Part shown: piece by piece, positions 42,700 to 50,358 of the stretch
How the letters are laid out: every line of letters begins with the position of its first letter
How positions within the stretch are numbered: position 1 is the stretch's first letter
Origin: Allopusillimonas ginsengisoli
GTDB taxonomy: Bacteria; Pseudomonadota; Gammaproteobacteria; Burkholderiales; Burkholderiaceae_B
Reading direction: 5' to 3'
Assembly: GCF_004153455.1 (NCBI RefSeq)
Contig: NZ_SDQE01000001.1
Location: forward strand, 868,001-932,000
DNA: 64,000 nucleotides
Position numbers and translations under genes: made by a program
The notes under the pieces: model-generated
Told to the model about the DNA's origin: nothing
Databases searched by the model: none
The model's input: only the letters and a program-made list of their open reading frames with translations

Positions 42700-43242
42700 T
42701 TACTTGACCAGCTCCCTGGTCGCCAGCCATTGCAAGGTGTCTTGTCTAAGCACCTTGACACAGCGCGTAAGGAAATCGCACATGCCCGTGAGTTCCGACG
42801 CGCTGGAACGCTGGGCTAATTCAGTAATATGGTTAACGACATAAGGCTCAGGACGCATGAGAGGTTCGCAGCGTTCCGCCACCGGACGCAGCATGACGAC
42901 CCGCCTGTCACGTTCACATCTGTCCCGCTGTATAAATCCCGCTGATTCGAGCCGATTGATCAATGACGTTGCACCGCCATGGCTTAAACCCATCAACTGC
43001 CCGAGATGCCCCGTCGACAGCGATTCAAACTCGATAATGAACGCGAGCGCCCTCAAGTCCTGCTGAGACATCTGCACTGCGTCAGCCTGAGCGGACAGCA
43101 GCGCCTCCGTATACACCGACAGCCGGCGACTGACCACCATTGCCATCTCATCCAACATATGATCCGCCGACTGAGCAGTAGGGACCGTCTGGTACCGCCC
43201 CCTTTGCGCACTGGGGGATTCTGTCAAGAGCTGCAGCGTCAT
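42700..43242 (-). CDS. MarR-family regulator 1 (lipoprotein-linked)
   Basis: A 180-residue MarR-type winged-helix regulator. The N-terminal 25 residues are an unstructured extension; the HTH is LSTGHLGQLMGLSHGGATSL then INRLESAGFIQRDRCERDRR with the typical wing RRVVMLRP. It is paralogous to the MarR protein at 44683-45246 (roughly half identical by eye). Its gene begins 21 bases after the stop of lipoprotein 2, so lipoprotein and regulator form a bicistron. It probably binds the GTTACGTAAC-type palindromes upstream of the lipoprotein genes (inference). Confidence 0.85.
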   Translation of the reverse strand: MTLQLLTESPSAQRGRYQTVPTAQSADHMLDEMAMVVSRRLSVYTEALLSAQADAVQMSQQDLRALAFIIEFESLSTGHLGQLMGLSHGGATSLINRLESAGFIQRDRCERDRRVVMLRPVAERCEPLMRPEPYVVNHITELAQRSSASELTGMCDFLTRCVKVLRQDTLQWLATRELVK

Positions 43243-43263
43243 GATTACCCCTTCTTTCTGTTA

Positions 43264-44388
43264 TCAAAGCCCACTCAGCAGACCACCAAGCAAGCCGCCA
43301 CCTTTGGCGCCATCGTTGCCACCGGTCAAGCTGCTGACAAGATCTGTCACCGGGGCGAGCAGGCCATTGTTACCCTGGCTGGTGCCGGACGAGCCGCCCG
43401 TCAGGCCGCCGACCAGATCAGTGACCGGAGTGAGCAAGCCACCCTCACTGCCGCCCGCGAGACCACCCGTAAGCCCATTGACCAGATCAGTCACTGGCGC
43501 AAGCAGGCCACCGTTACCACTGCCCAGATCACCCGTAAGCCCACCTAATAAATCCGTCACTGGAGAAAGAGGCCCGCCCGCGGCATCGCCGCCCGCTCCC
43601 CCTGTCACCCCCGCCAGCAGGTCAGTCACCGGAGCGAGCAAACTGCCTGAGCCGCCCACGCCACCTGTTACCCCACCCAACACACTCACGACGGGTTCCA
43701 GCAAACCGCCTTCGCCGCCAAGCGCACCGGTCAACCCACCCACCGCGCCGGTGGCGCTATCCAGCACATTGGTTAACGCAGCGCTGCCGTCAGCAGGGGT
43801 GTGCAACAGACCGCCAACGTTTGCAACCGTGTCGCCCACGCCGCTTACCAGCCCACCTACACCTTTGTCCAGATTTCCTGGAAGGCCGGTACTGGCAACG
43901 GCATCGCCCAGCTCAGAGACCACTCCGCCCGCTTCAACCAGCAATCCGTCAATGGGCTCAGCCAGCCCGGTGGTCTCGCCTATTGTCTGCGTCAAATCGG
44001 TAACGGTATCCGCGACGGGAGCAACGACGGTATCGAGCTGCTTGCCTACATCGCCAAGCGTCTTTCCGGAATCCAGTGGCAGCAGTTTGTCAACGGCGTC
44101 TCCGGTATTGCCCAGGGTTGTTTCCAGCGGGCCTGATTGACCGGCTGGCGTGTTCGGATCACCAGGGTTATTGGGATCACCGGGGTTATTGGGATCACCA
44201 GGATTATTGGGATCGCCGGGCTTATTAGGATCTATTGGATTTGTTGTCCCAGGATCGGTTGGTGGTGTCAGCACCTCGTTGCCCGTTGCGCCACAGCCGG
44301 CCAGCGCCAGCGTACTGGCGACCAACGCAGACATCAATGCAAATCTGAATGGGTGATTTGTCAGGGTATTTTTGTTCTGGGCACCCAT
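43264..44388 (-). CDS. Collagen-like/repeat lipoprotein 2
   Basis: A 374-residue predicted lipoprotein, the shortest of the three. An AGGAGTG element precedes the ATG. The lipobox LALAGC (Cys32) is followed by GATGNEVLTPPTDP, a short stalk of NNPGDP units (about residues 46-80), a Gly/Val/Leu-rich domain with TGDAVDKLLPLDSGKTLGDV and SGVGDTVANVGGLL, about six LLAPVTDLxxGLTGG repeats and the end GGGLLGGLLSGL. The domain order is identical to paralogues 1 and 3. It is directly followed by MarR gene 1. Function is unknown; surface or outer-membrane-associated structural protein is the best guess. Confidence 0.8.
   Translation of the reverse strand: MGAQNKNTLTNHPFRFALMSALVASTLALAGCGATGNEVLTPPTDPGTTNPIDPNKPGDPNNPGDPNNPGDPNNPGDPNTPAGQSGPLETTLGNTGDAVDKLLPLDSGKTLGDVGKQLDTVVAPVADTVTDLTQTIGETTGLAEPIDGLLVEAGGVVSELGDAVASTGLPGNLDKGVGGLVSGVGDTVANVGGLLHTPADGSAALTNVLDSATGAVGGLTGALGGEGGLLEPVVSVLGGVTGGVGGSGSLLAPVTDLLAGVTGGAGGDAAGGPLSPVTDLLGGLTGDLGSGNGGLLAPVTDLVNGLTGGLAGGSEGGLLTPVTDLVGGLTGGSSGTSQGNNGLLAPVTDLVSSLTGGNDGAKGGGLLGGLLSGL
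44155..44240 (-). repeat. 18-bp tandem repeat coding for NNPGDP
   Basis: About four imperfect 18-base units encode NNPGDP in the stalk of lipoprotein 2. Confidence 0.75.
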
Positions 44389-44614
44389 AGCGCACTCCTA
44401 AAGGCAGAAAGTTCTGAAAATATCGGAGACGGATTTCTTCGAGTTATGTAGATCAAAGCAATATGCATGCCAACTTTAAAATGGATTGCCAAGCATCCCG
44501 CTCGGTCTCCGGCTTATCTGTTGATTCCGCTTTTAAATCAATGCATTGACCAGCTTTGAACAGGACTCCGGATTACCACCAAGTTCAACGTCTTCTATTT
44601 TTAGGCCTATGAAT

Positions 44615-44643
44615 GTTACAAATGGGAAGGCAGGCTCCGTAAC
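44615..44643 (-). promoter_or_regulatory. Conserved lipoprotein upstream element, copy 2
   Basis: GTTACAAATGGG at 44615-44626 and a right half-site CCGTAAC ending at 44643. Compared with copies 1 and 3, the spacing to GTAAC is ten bases shorter and the left half of the palindrome is lost. The 294-base gap around it (44389-44682) contains no other gene. Confidence 0.55.
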
Positions 44644-44682
44644 GAAACTGGCACCTACCGCAACACGCGCCTCCGTATGGGC

Positions 44683-45246
44683 TCACCTGGCCGGGAGCCC
44701 TTCATCGAGCCATTTCGCCGTGTCTTTCTTGAAAAAGGCTGCGCAACGCATCAAAAAATCGTAGGTGTCTACCACATCGCCTGCGGCAACCTGTCGCGCA
44801 ATACTGCTCAAACGGCCCAGCACGTACAGCTCGGGTTCCAGCAAGGCTTCGCACCGCTCTGGAACCGCGCGCAAGACCACCACCCTACGGTCGTTTTCAT
44901 CGCGATCCCGTTGCAGAAAACCACCGGATTCCAAGCGATCGATCATGGCCGTCGTGCCACCGTGGCTGATACCAATCAGCTGGGCCAGATGCCCCGTGGA
45001 CAATGAGCCAAACTCCATTACGAATGCCAGCGCCCGCAAGTCGGCTTGCGGCAAATCGACTTCGACCGCCAGCCGTGCCAGCGAAGCTTCATAATAAAGC
45101 GGCAGTTTGCGACTCAGCACCATGGCAAGTTCACGCAACATCGCTTCATCCGGCACGCCGGGCGCGCCTGACGCAGCGACGGCACTGCCGTCTTGCGCCA
45201 GGACACTGAGCGGGAGGCTGTTTTCAGACCGCCACATAGCTCGCAC
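44683..45246 (-). CDS. MarR-family regulator 2 (lipoprotein-linked)
   Basis: A 187-residue MarR-type regulator, paralogue of the one at 42700-43242. After a disordered N-terminus of about 35 residues come the helices LRELAMVLSRKLPLYYEASL, the HTH LSTGHLAQLIGISHGGTTAM and the wing IDRLESGGFLQRDRDENDRR. Its ATG lies four bases after the stop of lipoprotein 3, so the two are almost certainly co-translated. It probably acts as the feedback regulator of the lipoprotein genes (inference). Confidence 0.87.
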   Translation of the reverse strand: MRAMWRSENSLPLSVLAQDGSAVAASGAPGVPDEAMLRELAMVLSRKLPLYYEASLARLAVEVDLPQADLRALAFVMEFGSLSTGHLAQLIGISHGGTTAMIDRLESGGFLQRDRDENDRRVVVLRAVPERCEALLEPELYVLGRLSSIARQVAAGDVVDTYDFLMRCAAFFKKDTAKWLDEGLPAR

Positions 45247-45250
45247 TCAG

Positions 45251-47086
45251 TTAACGCCGCCCGCCGAGCAGTCCGCCGAGCAAGCCACCACCGGCGTTGT
45301 CGCCCCCGGCAGCACCGCCCGTCAAACTACCCAACAGCCCAGTGACTGGCGCCAGCAGGCCGCCGGTCGCATTGCCGCCGCTTCCGCCGCCAGTATTGCC
45401 GGTCAAGCCTCCCGTCAGCCCGCCCACGACACCGGTTACCGGTGCCAACAGGCCACCACCACCGCCGTCGCCGCCGGCAGCACCGCCGGTCAAGCCACTG
45501 ACCAGGTCAGTCACCGGGGCCAACAATCCGCCCTGCTGCCCTCCAGTCAAGCCACCAACCAGGTTGGTCACTGGCGACAGCAGACCGCCGCCCTCCTGGC
45601 CGCCCGTCAGGCTTCCCACCAGATTGGTCACCGGTGAAAGCAGTCCGCCATTGCCTTCATTACCCGTCAGGCCCGCGACCAGATCAGTGACTGGCGACAA
45701 CAAGCCGCCATCGGCTTGGCCTCCGGTCAGGCCGCTGACGAGATCAGTAACTGGCGACAATAATCCGCCATTACCTTCCCCGCCCGTCAGGCCTCCCACC
45801 AGACTGGTTACCGGAGACAACAAACCATCGCCGCCCTCTCCGCCTGTCAGACCACCGGTCAAGCCATTGACCAGATCGGTTACCGGCGTCAACAAGCTGC
45901 TGACCGGCTGCAGCAATCCGCCTTCGTCAGTCAACGCGCCCGTCAATGTATCCACGGCACCGGTTGCATTCCCCAGCACAATCACCAATGGGTTGGCATC
46001 ACCGCCCCTGGCGTTAAGCACGCCGCCAACGCTGGCCACGGTAGTGCCCAGGCCGGACACCAACCCGCCCAGGCCTTCGCTCAGATTGCCTGGCAAGCCC
46101 GTACCTGAAATCGTGTCGCCCAGATTAACAACCACGTCGCCGACTTTGATCAACAGACCATCCACCGGGGCGCCCAAGCCAGTCGCTTCACCAACCTTTT
46201 GAGTCAGATTCGTAGCCGTATCCACTATCGGCTGCGCTATACCATCGACCTGCTTGCCGACGTTGCCCAGTGTTTCTCCGGCGTTGATGGGCAGCACGTT
46301 GTCCACAGCATTCCCGGTTCCACCCAGCGTCGTTTCGAGCGCGCCCGCTGGCTTGCCTGGGTCACCTGGATCGCCTGGATCGCCTGGATCGCCTGGATCG
46401 CCTGGGTCGCCTGGGTCGCCTGGGTCGCCTGGGTCGCCTGGGTCGCCTGGATCACCTGGGTCGCCTGGGTCGCCTGGGTCGCCTGGGTCGCCTGGGTCGC
46501 CTGGATCGCCTGGATCGCCTGGATCGCCTGGATCGCCTGGATCGCCTGGATCGCCTGGATCGCCTGGATCGCCTGGATCGCCTGGATCGCCTGGATCGCC
46601 TGGATCGCCTGGGTCGCCTGGATCGCCTGGGTCGCCTGGATCGCCTGGATCGCCTGGATCGCCTGGATCGCCTGGATCGCCTGGATCGCCTGGATCGCCT
46701 GGGTCGCCTGGGTCGCCTGGGTCGCCTGGATCGCCTGGATCGCCTGGATCGCCTGGATCGCCTGGATCGCCTGGATCGCCTGGGTCGCCTGGGTCGCCTG
46801 GGTCGCCTGGGTCGCCTGGGTCGCCTGGGTCGCCTGGGTCGCCTGGATCACCTGGATCGCCCGGGTCACCTGGATTGTTTGGATCGCCTGGATTGTTTGG
46901 ATCGCCCGGGCCACCTGGATTGTTCGGATCGGTCGGGTTAGTTGGGTCGGTCGGCGGGGTCAGTACGCCATTGCCGGTGGCGCCGCAGCCATGCAATGCC
47001 AGCGTGCTGCTGAATATGCTGGCAAGCAAGGCCAGCCGCAGTGCTCTGGCCGATATCCGACGGCGCTTCCTGGTTGTGGTCTCCAT
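45251..47086 (-). CDS. Collagen-like lipoprotein 3 with long Gly-Asp-Pro tract
   Basis: A 611-residue predicted lipoprotein. GGAGAAGTC precedes the ATG. Arg-rich N-terminus, lipobox LALHGC (Cys34), then GATGNGVLTPPTDP, a linker with NNPGDP units, about 57 Gly-Asp-Pro triplets, a Gly/Leu/Val-rich domain (ALETTLGGTGNAVDNVLPIN onward) and about nine LLSPVTDLVxGLTGG repeats ending GGGLLGGLLGGRR. The tract obeys the collagen Gly-X-Y rule with X=Asp, Y=Pro and is strongly acidic. It is the first gene of a bicistron with MarR gene 2 and lies downstream of a TpsB transporter gene, a possible exporter for it. Confidence 0.82.
   Translation of the reverse strand: METTTRKRRRISARALRLALLASIFSSTLALHGCGATGNGVLTPPTDPTNPTDPNNPGGPGDPNNPGDPNNPGDPGDPGDPGDPGDPGDPGDPGDPGDPGDPGDPGDPGDPGDPGDPGDPGDPGDPGDPGDPGDPGDPGDPGDPGDPGDPGDPGDPGDPGDPGDPGDPGDPGDPGDPGDPGDPGDPGDPGDPGDPGDPGDPGDPGDPGDPGDPGDPGDPGDPGDPGDPGDPGDPGDPGDPGDPGKPAGALETTLGGTGNAVDNVLPINAGETLGNVGKQVDGIAQPIVDTATNLTQKVGEATGLGAPVDGLLIKVGDVVVNLGDTISGTGLPGNLSEGLGGLVSGLGTTVASVGGVLNARGGDANPLVIVLGNATGAVDTLTGALTDEGGLLQPVSSLLTPVTDLVNGLTGGLTGGEGGDGLLSPVTSLVGGLTGGEGNGGLLSPVTDLVSGLTGGQADGGLLSPVTDLVAGLTGNEGNGGLLSPVTNLVGSLTGGQEGGGLLSPVTNLVGGLTGGQQGGLLAPVTDLVSGLTGGAAGGDGGGGGLLAPVTGVVGGLTGGLTGNTGGGSGGNATGGLLAPVTGLLGSLTGGAAGGDNAGGGLLGGLLGGRR
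46355..46872 (-). repeat. 9-bp tandem repeat array, about 57 copies, coding (Gly-Asp-Pro)n
   Basis: The unit on the plus strand is gatcgcctg or ggtcgcctg, giving Gly-Asp-Pro on the minus strand with Asp coded by GAT or GAC. The two variants occur in blocks (runs of one, then runs of the other, and alternating pairs), as expected from repeated local duplication. Because the unit is a multiple of three, length changes keep the frame. The array keeps other frames on both strands open. Confidence 0.9.
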
Positions 47087-47170
47087 GACTTCTCCTAATG
47101 TCGTGTTTGTGTGTCAACGCATGGAGTTGTCTACGCAAAAACCGGGCCAACAATAAAACTCGCAGCCAAT

Positions 47171-47203
47171 AAAAAAGCAGCGCTCACGCGCTGCTTTTGT
47201 TTT
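47171..47203. terminator. Terminator hairpin in the leader of lipoprotein gene 3
   Basis: AGCAGCGC and GCGCTGCT pair around TCAC. On the minus strand the stem is followed by six T residues, and on the plus strand by TTTTGTTTT. It lies between the conserved GTTAC element (47291-47329) and the lipoprotein start at 47086. Confidence 0.75.
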
Positions 47204-47231
47204 CTCATTAAAAATCAATCAGGTATGAGAA

Positions 47232-47256
47232 AACCGATATCTCTCAAATCGGTTTA
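47232..47256. promoter_or_regulatory. Second hairpin in the leader of lipoprotein gene 3
   Basis: AAACCGAT (47232-47239) and ATCGGTTT (47249-47256) pair exactly around a nine-base loop, upstream of the terminator hairpin in the leader. It may compete with it or be part of the promoter region. Confidence 0.4.
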
Positions 47257-47290
47257 ATACTAAATATCGACAAACATCAAATCTGCGAAA

Positions 47291-47329
47291 GTTACAAATG
47301 GGCGGATTTAAACCAGAACGTTACGTAAC
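47291..47329 (-). promoter_or_regulatory. Conserved lipoprotein upstream element, copy 3
   Basis: GTTACAAATGGGC at 47291-47303 and the palindrome GTTACGTAAC at 47320-47329, with the same 29-base spacing as copy 1. The preceding words TCTGCGAAA match TTTGCGAAT of copy 1. It starts 11 bases beyond the TpsB stop codon. Confidence 0.6.
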
Positions 47330-47340
47330 AAGGCACGCGC

Positions 47341-49131
47341 TCAAAAACCGTCGTAAATCAGGGAGTAATTGGCATTGAAACGCCAGTCGCGGCTATCGTC
47401 GTTCAGGGGTCTGTCACCCACCGGCTTGGCCATATTGAAGTCAAAAATGTAATTGCGGTCATCGGTCACGCGCAGCCCTAACGCAGCCGAAGCCAATTTG
47501 CGATCGTTATACGATGAAAAATTACTGTCGTTATACCAAGCGCGCGCGTGATCAAACATCACATAGGGCTGCACTGCCGCAAGATAGCGCCAACCTGTGG
47601 GAATGCGACGATTTACTTCGATCGACATGCCATAGCCTTTGTCGCCAGCCAACTCGCCCTGCTCATATCCCAGGCCATATCGCCACGAACCAAACGATAC
47701 CTGCTCCATATTCGGCAGAATATTCGACGTGTACTGCCCCGTGGCGGACAGGGTCGCCCCAAAACCTGCGGGCAACTTCAATGTCTGCTTCATGTCAGCG
47801 GTAAAGCGGGTAAAGTCCAGATCGTAGTTAGGGTCTTGAAACGTTGCATAGTTACTAGTCAAACTCTTGGACGCACCCATACCGTCCACGCCCTTATAAA
47901 CCCCAAGCTTTATATCGCGCGATTGAATCAAGCCCACATCGCGGTAATGTAACTCCGCCCGGGCAACCCGCAACTTAGCCTTTTGCAGCAGCCAGGCGTT
48001 GTCCAGCTCGCGGTGATACTGATCATTGGTTTCTGCCGCATAAACCCCCAGCGATCCTTTGAGCATCCGTTTGTTGTCGAGAATGAATGGATAGCTCACG
48101 CCCACCCCAATGCGGTGATTCACTACTTCGCGGTCCCAACCCTGGGATTTCAGCAAGGCATCCTGCGGCTCGGCTTCATAATGGTAACCATCCAGCTCCA
48201 CCGCAAATCCTTTATTGCCCACGGGTATCGCCATCTTGCCAGCGAAATATTGCACATCACCCTTTTCCAGCGGCACAGACGCCGTCAAACGCGTTTGCTC
48301 TCCCAGCGGCGTGAGACTGTTGGCGGTAATACCGACAATACCCTGCATACCCGTACCCATATCGGATACCCCTGCCGTCAACCCAAACCGCTGGCGTGTC
48401 GCGTCAAGCACAAATTCCGTCGCGCCATCCGCGCGTTTGGGCATATCCAGCGTTGGGGTGAACCGAACGCCAGGCACCATACGCATTAAATTCAACTGAC
48501 GTTCAAACGTCTTGCGGGTAAGCGGTTTTTCTTCAATAACAGGTTTAGCCAGCGCCTGCAGACGTTCGCCAGCGTTGCCCACGTCGCCCTCAATGCGCAG
48601 CCCGGACACATGGCCTTCCACCACCGTGACACGCACATTGCCTTGGGAAAAATCCTGGTTCTGCAACAGCGCAAATGACAGGGCATAACCGCGCGACTGA
48701 TACAGCAGCGTGATCTTATTCACCTCTTGCACCAACTGCGCCACGGTCATTGCCTTGCCTGCCAGCGGCTCCAGTATCGGCGCAATATCGCCTATGGGAA
48801 TCACCGAATTTCCCGCCACTTCGAAATGGCTTGGCGTTACGGTTTGTTGCAAACGACGTTGAACCTCAGCTTGCGCATCCGCCTGCCGCATCTGCAATTG
48901 TGGCGCTGGCTGCTGTCGCGCTGCTGGCACCTCCATTTTGGGTAGGCTATCCAGCGGATTGCCACGCACGATTCCATCTGCGAACGAAACAGGCGCATAG
49001 ACCACTGCCCAAGCCAGCGCGCCCGTTGACAGGGCACGCATCGGCAGTGCAGTTCGGCCTGCCACAGATAAAGGCATATGACGCAAATTATTGAAAATAG
49101 TATTTATTTTGCGGCAAAAAAAAGAAGACAT
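47341..49131 (-). CDS. ShlB/FhaC/HecB-family two-partner-secretion transporter (TpsB)
   Basis: A 596-residue outer-membrane protein from the ATG at 49131 (the frame extends to a TTG at 49176; downstream starts at 49077 or 49041 are possible). There is a signal-like segment ALSTGALAWAVVYAPVSFADG, a Gln/Pro-rich linker, POTRA-type domains (FEVAGNSVIPIGDIAPIL, TLLYQSRGYALSFALLQNQD, VTVVEGHV) and a beta barrel ending in a C-terminal Phe (SLIYDGF). TpsB proteins secrete a partner, normally a large TpsA adhesin or haemolysin with an N-terminal TPS domain. No TpsA gene is present in the window; the adjacent lipoproteins are the only candidates for cargo, which would be unusual. Confidence 0.85.
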   Translation of the reverse strand: MSSFFCRKINTIFNNLRHMPLSVAGRTALPMRALSTGALAWAVVYAPVSFADGIVRGNPLDSLPKMEVPAARQQPAPQLQMRQADAQAEVQRRLQQTVTPSHFEVAGNSVIPIGDIAPILEPLAGKAMTVAQLVQEVNKITLLYQSRGYALSFALLQNQDFSQGNVRVTVVEGHVSGLRIEGDVGNAGERLQALAKPVIEEKPLTRKTFERQLNLMRMVPGVRFTPTLDMPKRADGATEFVLDATRQRFGLTAGVSDMGTGMQGIVGITANSLTPLGEQTRLTASVPLEKGDVQYFAGKMAIPVGNKGFAVELDGYHYEAEPQDALLKSQGWDREVVNHRIGVGVSYPFILDNKRMLKGSLGVYAAETNDQYHRELDNAWLLQKAKLRVARAELHYRDVGLIQSRDIKLGVYKGVDGMGASKSLTSNYATFQDPNYDLDFTRFTADMKQTLKLPAGFGATLSATGQYTSNILPNMEQVSFGSWRYGLGYEQGELAGDKGYGMSIEVNRRIPTGWRYLAAVQPYVMFDHARAWYNDSNFSSYNDRKLASAALGLRVTDDRNYIFDFNMAKPVGDRPLNDDSRDWRFNANYSLIYDGF

Positions 49132-49532
49132 CGCAGGCGGCCTTGAATACAAATAACAGCAATATGCCGGCCGCAAAAGCGCACAAAGAGAGGCTTTTTA
49201 CCGAAGCCAGGCAACTAGGCGCAGATGATAAACCAGTTCGCCAGTTGCTACAAAATATTGGTAAATACTCCTAACACCTTAGTACCATTGGCTAAATTAG
49301 GTGTTTATAAGGGTTAGTCTCTACACCAATCAAATAACAAAATCGTTACATTGTGTTTTAAAAACCACATATATTTGAGTTCATTTGAACTCTAACTATA
49401 CTAAATATGTAGAATTGCCATATCCAGTTACGACATGTAGTTGGATGGTCGAAAAACTACTACAGATGGGCTAGTGCGAACGTAGCAGTATTTCAATAAT
49501 TTAGTTTTATGTTTATTTGTAAGGGGATGGAC
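49132..49532. other. AT-rich divergent intergenic region (tpsB / flp)
   Basis: About 400 bases of AT-rich non-coding sequence between the divergent tpsB and flp genes. It holds inverted repeats at 49273-49305 (AACACCT/AGGTGTT) and 49377-49392. Promoters must lie here for both operons, but I could not identify a convincing sigma-54 -24/-12 pair, and several AT-rich -10-like words make sigma-70 prediction uncertain. Confidence 0.5.
49377..49392. promoter_or_regulatory. Perfect inverted repeat upstream of flp
   Basis: GAGTTCA-TT-TGAACTC, seven-base arms, 141 bases before the flp ATG; a candidate operator for the tad locus or tpsB. Confidence 0.4.
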
Positions 49533-49730
49533 ATGAAAGAACTACTTATCAAGTTCTGGAAGGATGAAGAGGGTGCAACGGCGATTGAGTATGGGCTGAT
49601 TGCGGGGTTGATGGCCGTCGTAGTCATTGCAGGCCTAGCTCTAGTCTCGGATGGGCTTGATGACTTATTTACAGCCATCCAAACAAAACTAGAGGGCACA
49701 GCCACAGAAGTTGGTACAGCTGGCAGCTAA
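49533..49730 (+). CDS. flp: Flp-type pilin
   Basis: A 65-residue Flp/Tad prepilin, the major subunit of the pilus. The ATG at 49533 is spaced six bases after AAGGGG; ATGs at 49509 and 49527 are less well placed. The pre-pilin cleavage site EEG/ATAIEYGLIAG (after Gly13) with the Glu at mature position 5 and Tyr next to it is exactly Flp-like, followed by a hydrophobic helix LMAVVVIAGLALV. It is first gene of the tad locus. Confidence 0.95.
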   Translation: MKELLIKFWKDEEGATAIEYGLIAGLMAVVVIAGLALVSDGLDDLFTAIQTKLEGTATEVGTAGS

Positions 49731-49830
49731 TGCCCTAGTACCGCAACACAACCGATGCAGCCAAGCCAGTCAGACCATTACATTAATTTGCGCACGCATG
49801 GTTTCGTCCTAATGAGCCCTATTAATATCT

Positions 49831-50358
49831 ATGATCTCTTCGGCTTGGTTTGCAATATTCATTCTTCTAAATGTAATCATAGCTGCATGTGATTTTCGGC
49901 ATCGCCGTATTCCTAATATGGCGCTTGTCACACTTTTAGCAATACAAGCACTTGTACTTCTCGCGCAAGTGTATTGGCCGCCCCAAACCACTTATCTAAC
50001 CACGAATTGGCGTAACGCACTTTCGGGGCTTTTTATCGGATTAATCGTTTTTTTCCCTCTGTGGCGTTTTCGCGCCATGGGTGCAGGAGACGTGAAATTT
50101 ATTGCCGTGTTGGGTTTCTGCCTCGGCCCCGCTGCATTATTTTCCGCAATCATCATTGGCAGTTTTTTGGCTGGAATACATGCGCTGGCTGCGGTGATTT
50201 TAAATGGATGGGCCGGTGCTCATGCTATCTGGCGGCAAGCGCCTGATATCAGGCGTGGAATTCCGTATGCGGCTTATGTCGCCATTGGTTGTCTGTTAGG
50301 GCTCGTATGGCTGTTCTCTAACCCTCGCCCGTGGCTACCGTCTATGCTAGGTATTTAG
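49831..50358 (+). CDS. cpaA: Tad prepilin peptidase
   Basis: A 175-residue A24-family aspartic protease (CpaA/TadV) that cleaves the Flp leader and the TadE-type pseudopilins. The catalytic pair is CDFRHRRIPN and the GxGD motif GAGDVKFIAVLG. It has six hydrophobic segments. It is followed without gap by the first tadE-like gene (the ATG follows the TAG directly). Confidence 0.92.
   Translation: MISSAWFAIFILLNVIIAACDFRHRRIPNMALVTLLAIQALVLLAQVYWPPQTTYLTTNWRNALSGLFIGLIVFFPLWRFRAMGAGDVKFIAVLGFCLGPAALFSAIIIGSFLAGIHALAAVILNGWAGAHAIWRQAPDIRRGIPYAAYVAIGCLLGLVWLFSNPRPWLPSMLGI

Noticed and set aside
43241-44140. Pro-rich plus-strand ORF opposite lipoprotein 2
   Set aside because: It arises from the Gly-rich codons of the real gene; no initiation signals.
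46355-46872. Possible CRISPR-like array
   Set aside because: The unit is 9 bases with no spacers and stays in frame inside a coding sequence; it is a protein repeat.
46199-47156. Long plus-strand and alternative-frame ORFs coding for WIAWVAW, GSPGSP and QATQAI repeats
   Set aside because: They are the other frames of the 9-base repeat inside lipoprotein gene 3. They have no ribosome binding site and no conserved ends.
49177-49532. Sigma-54 -24/-12 promoter for flp
   Set aside because: I searched the AT-rich gap for GG-N10-GC with the TGGCAC/TTGC context and found no convincing match.
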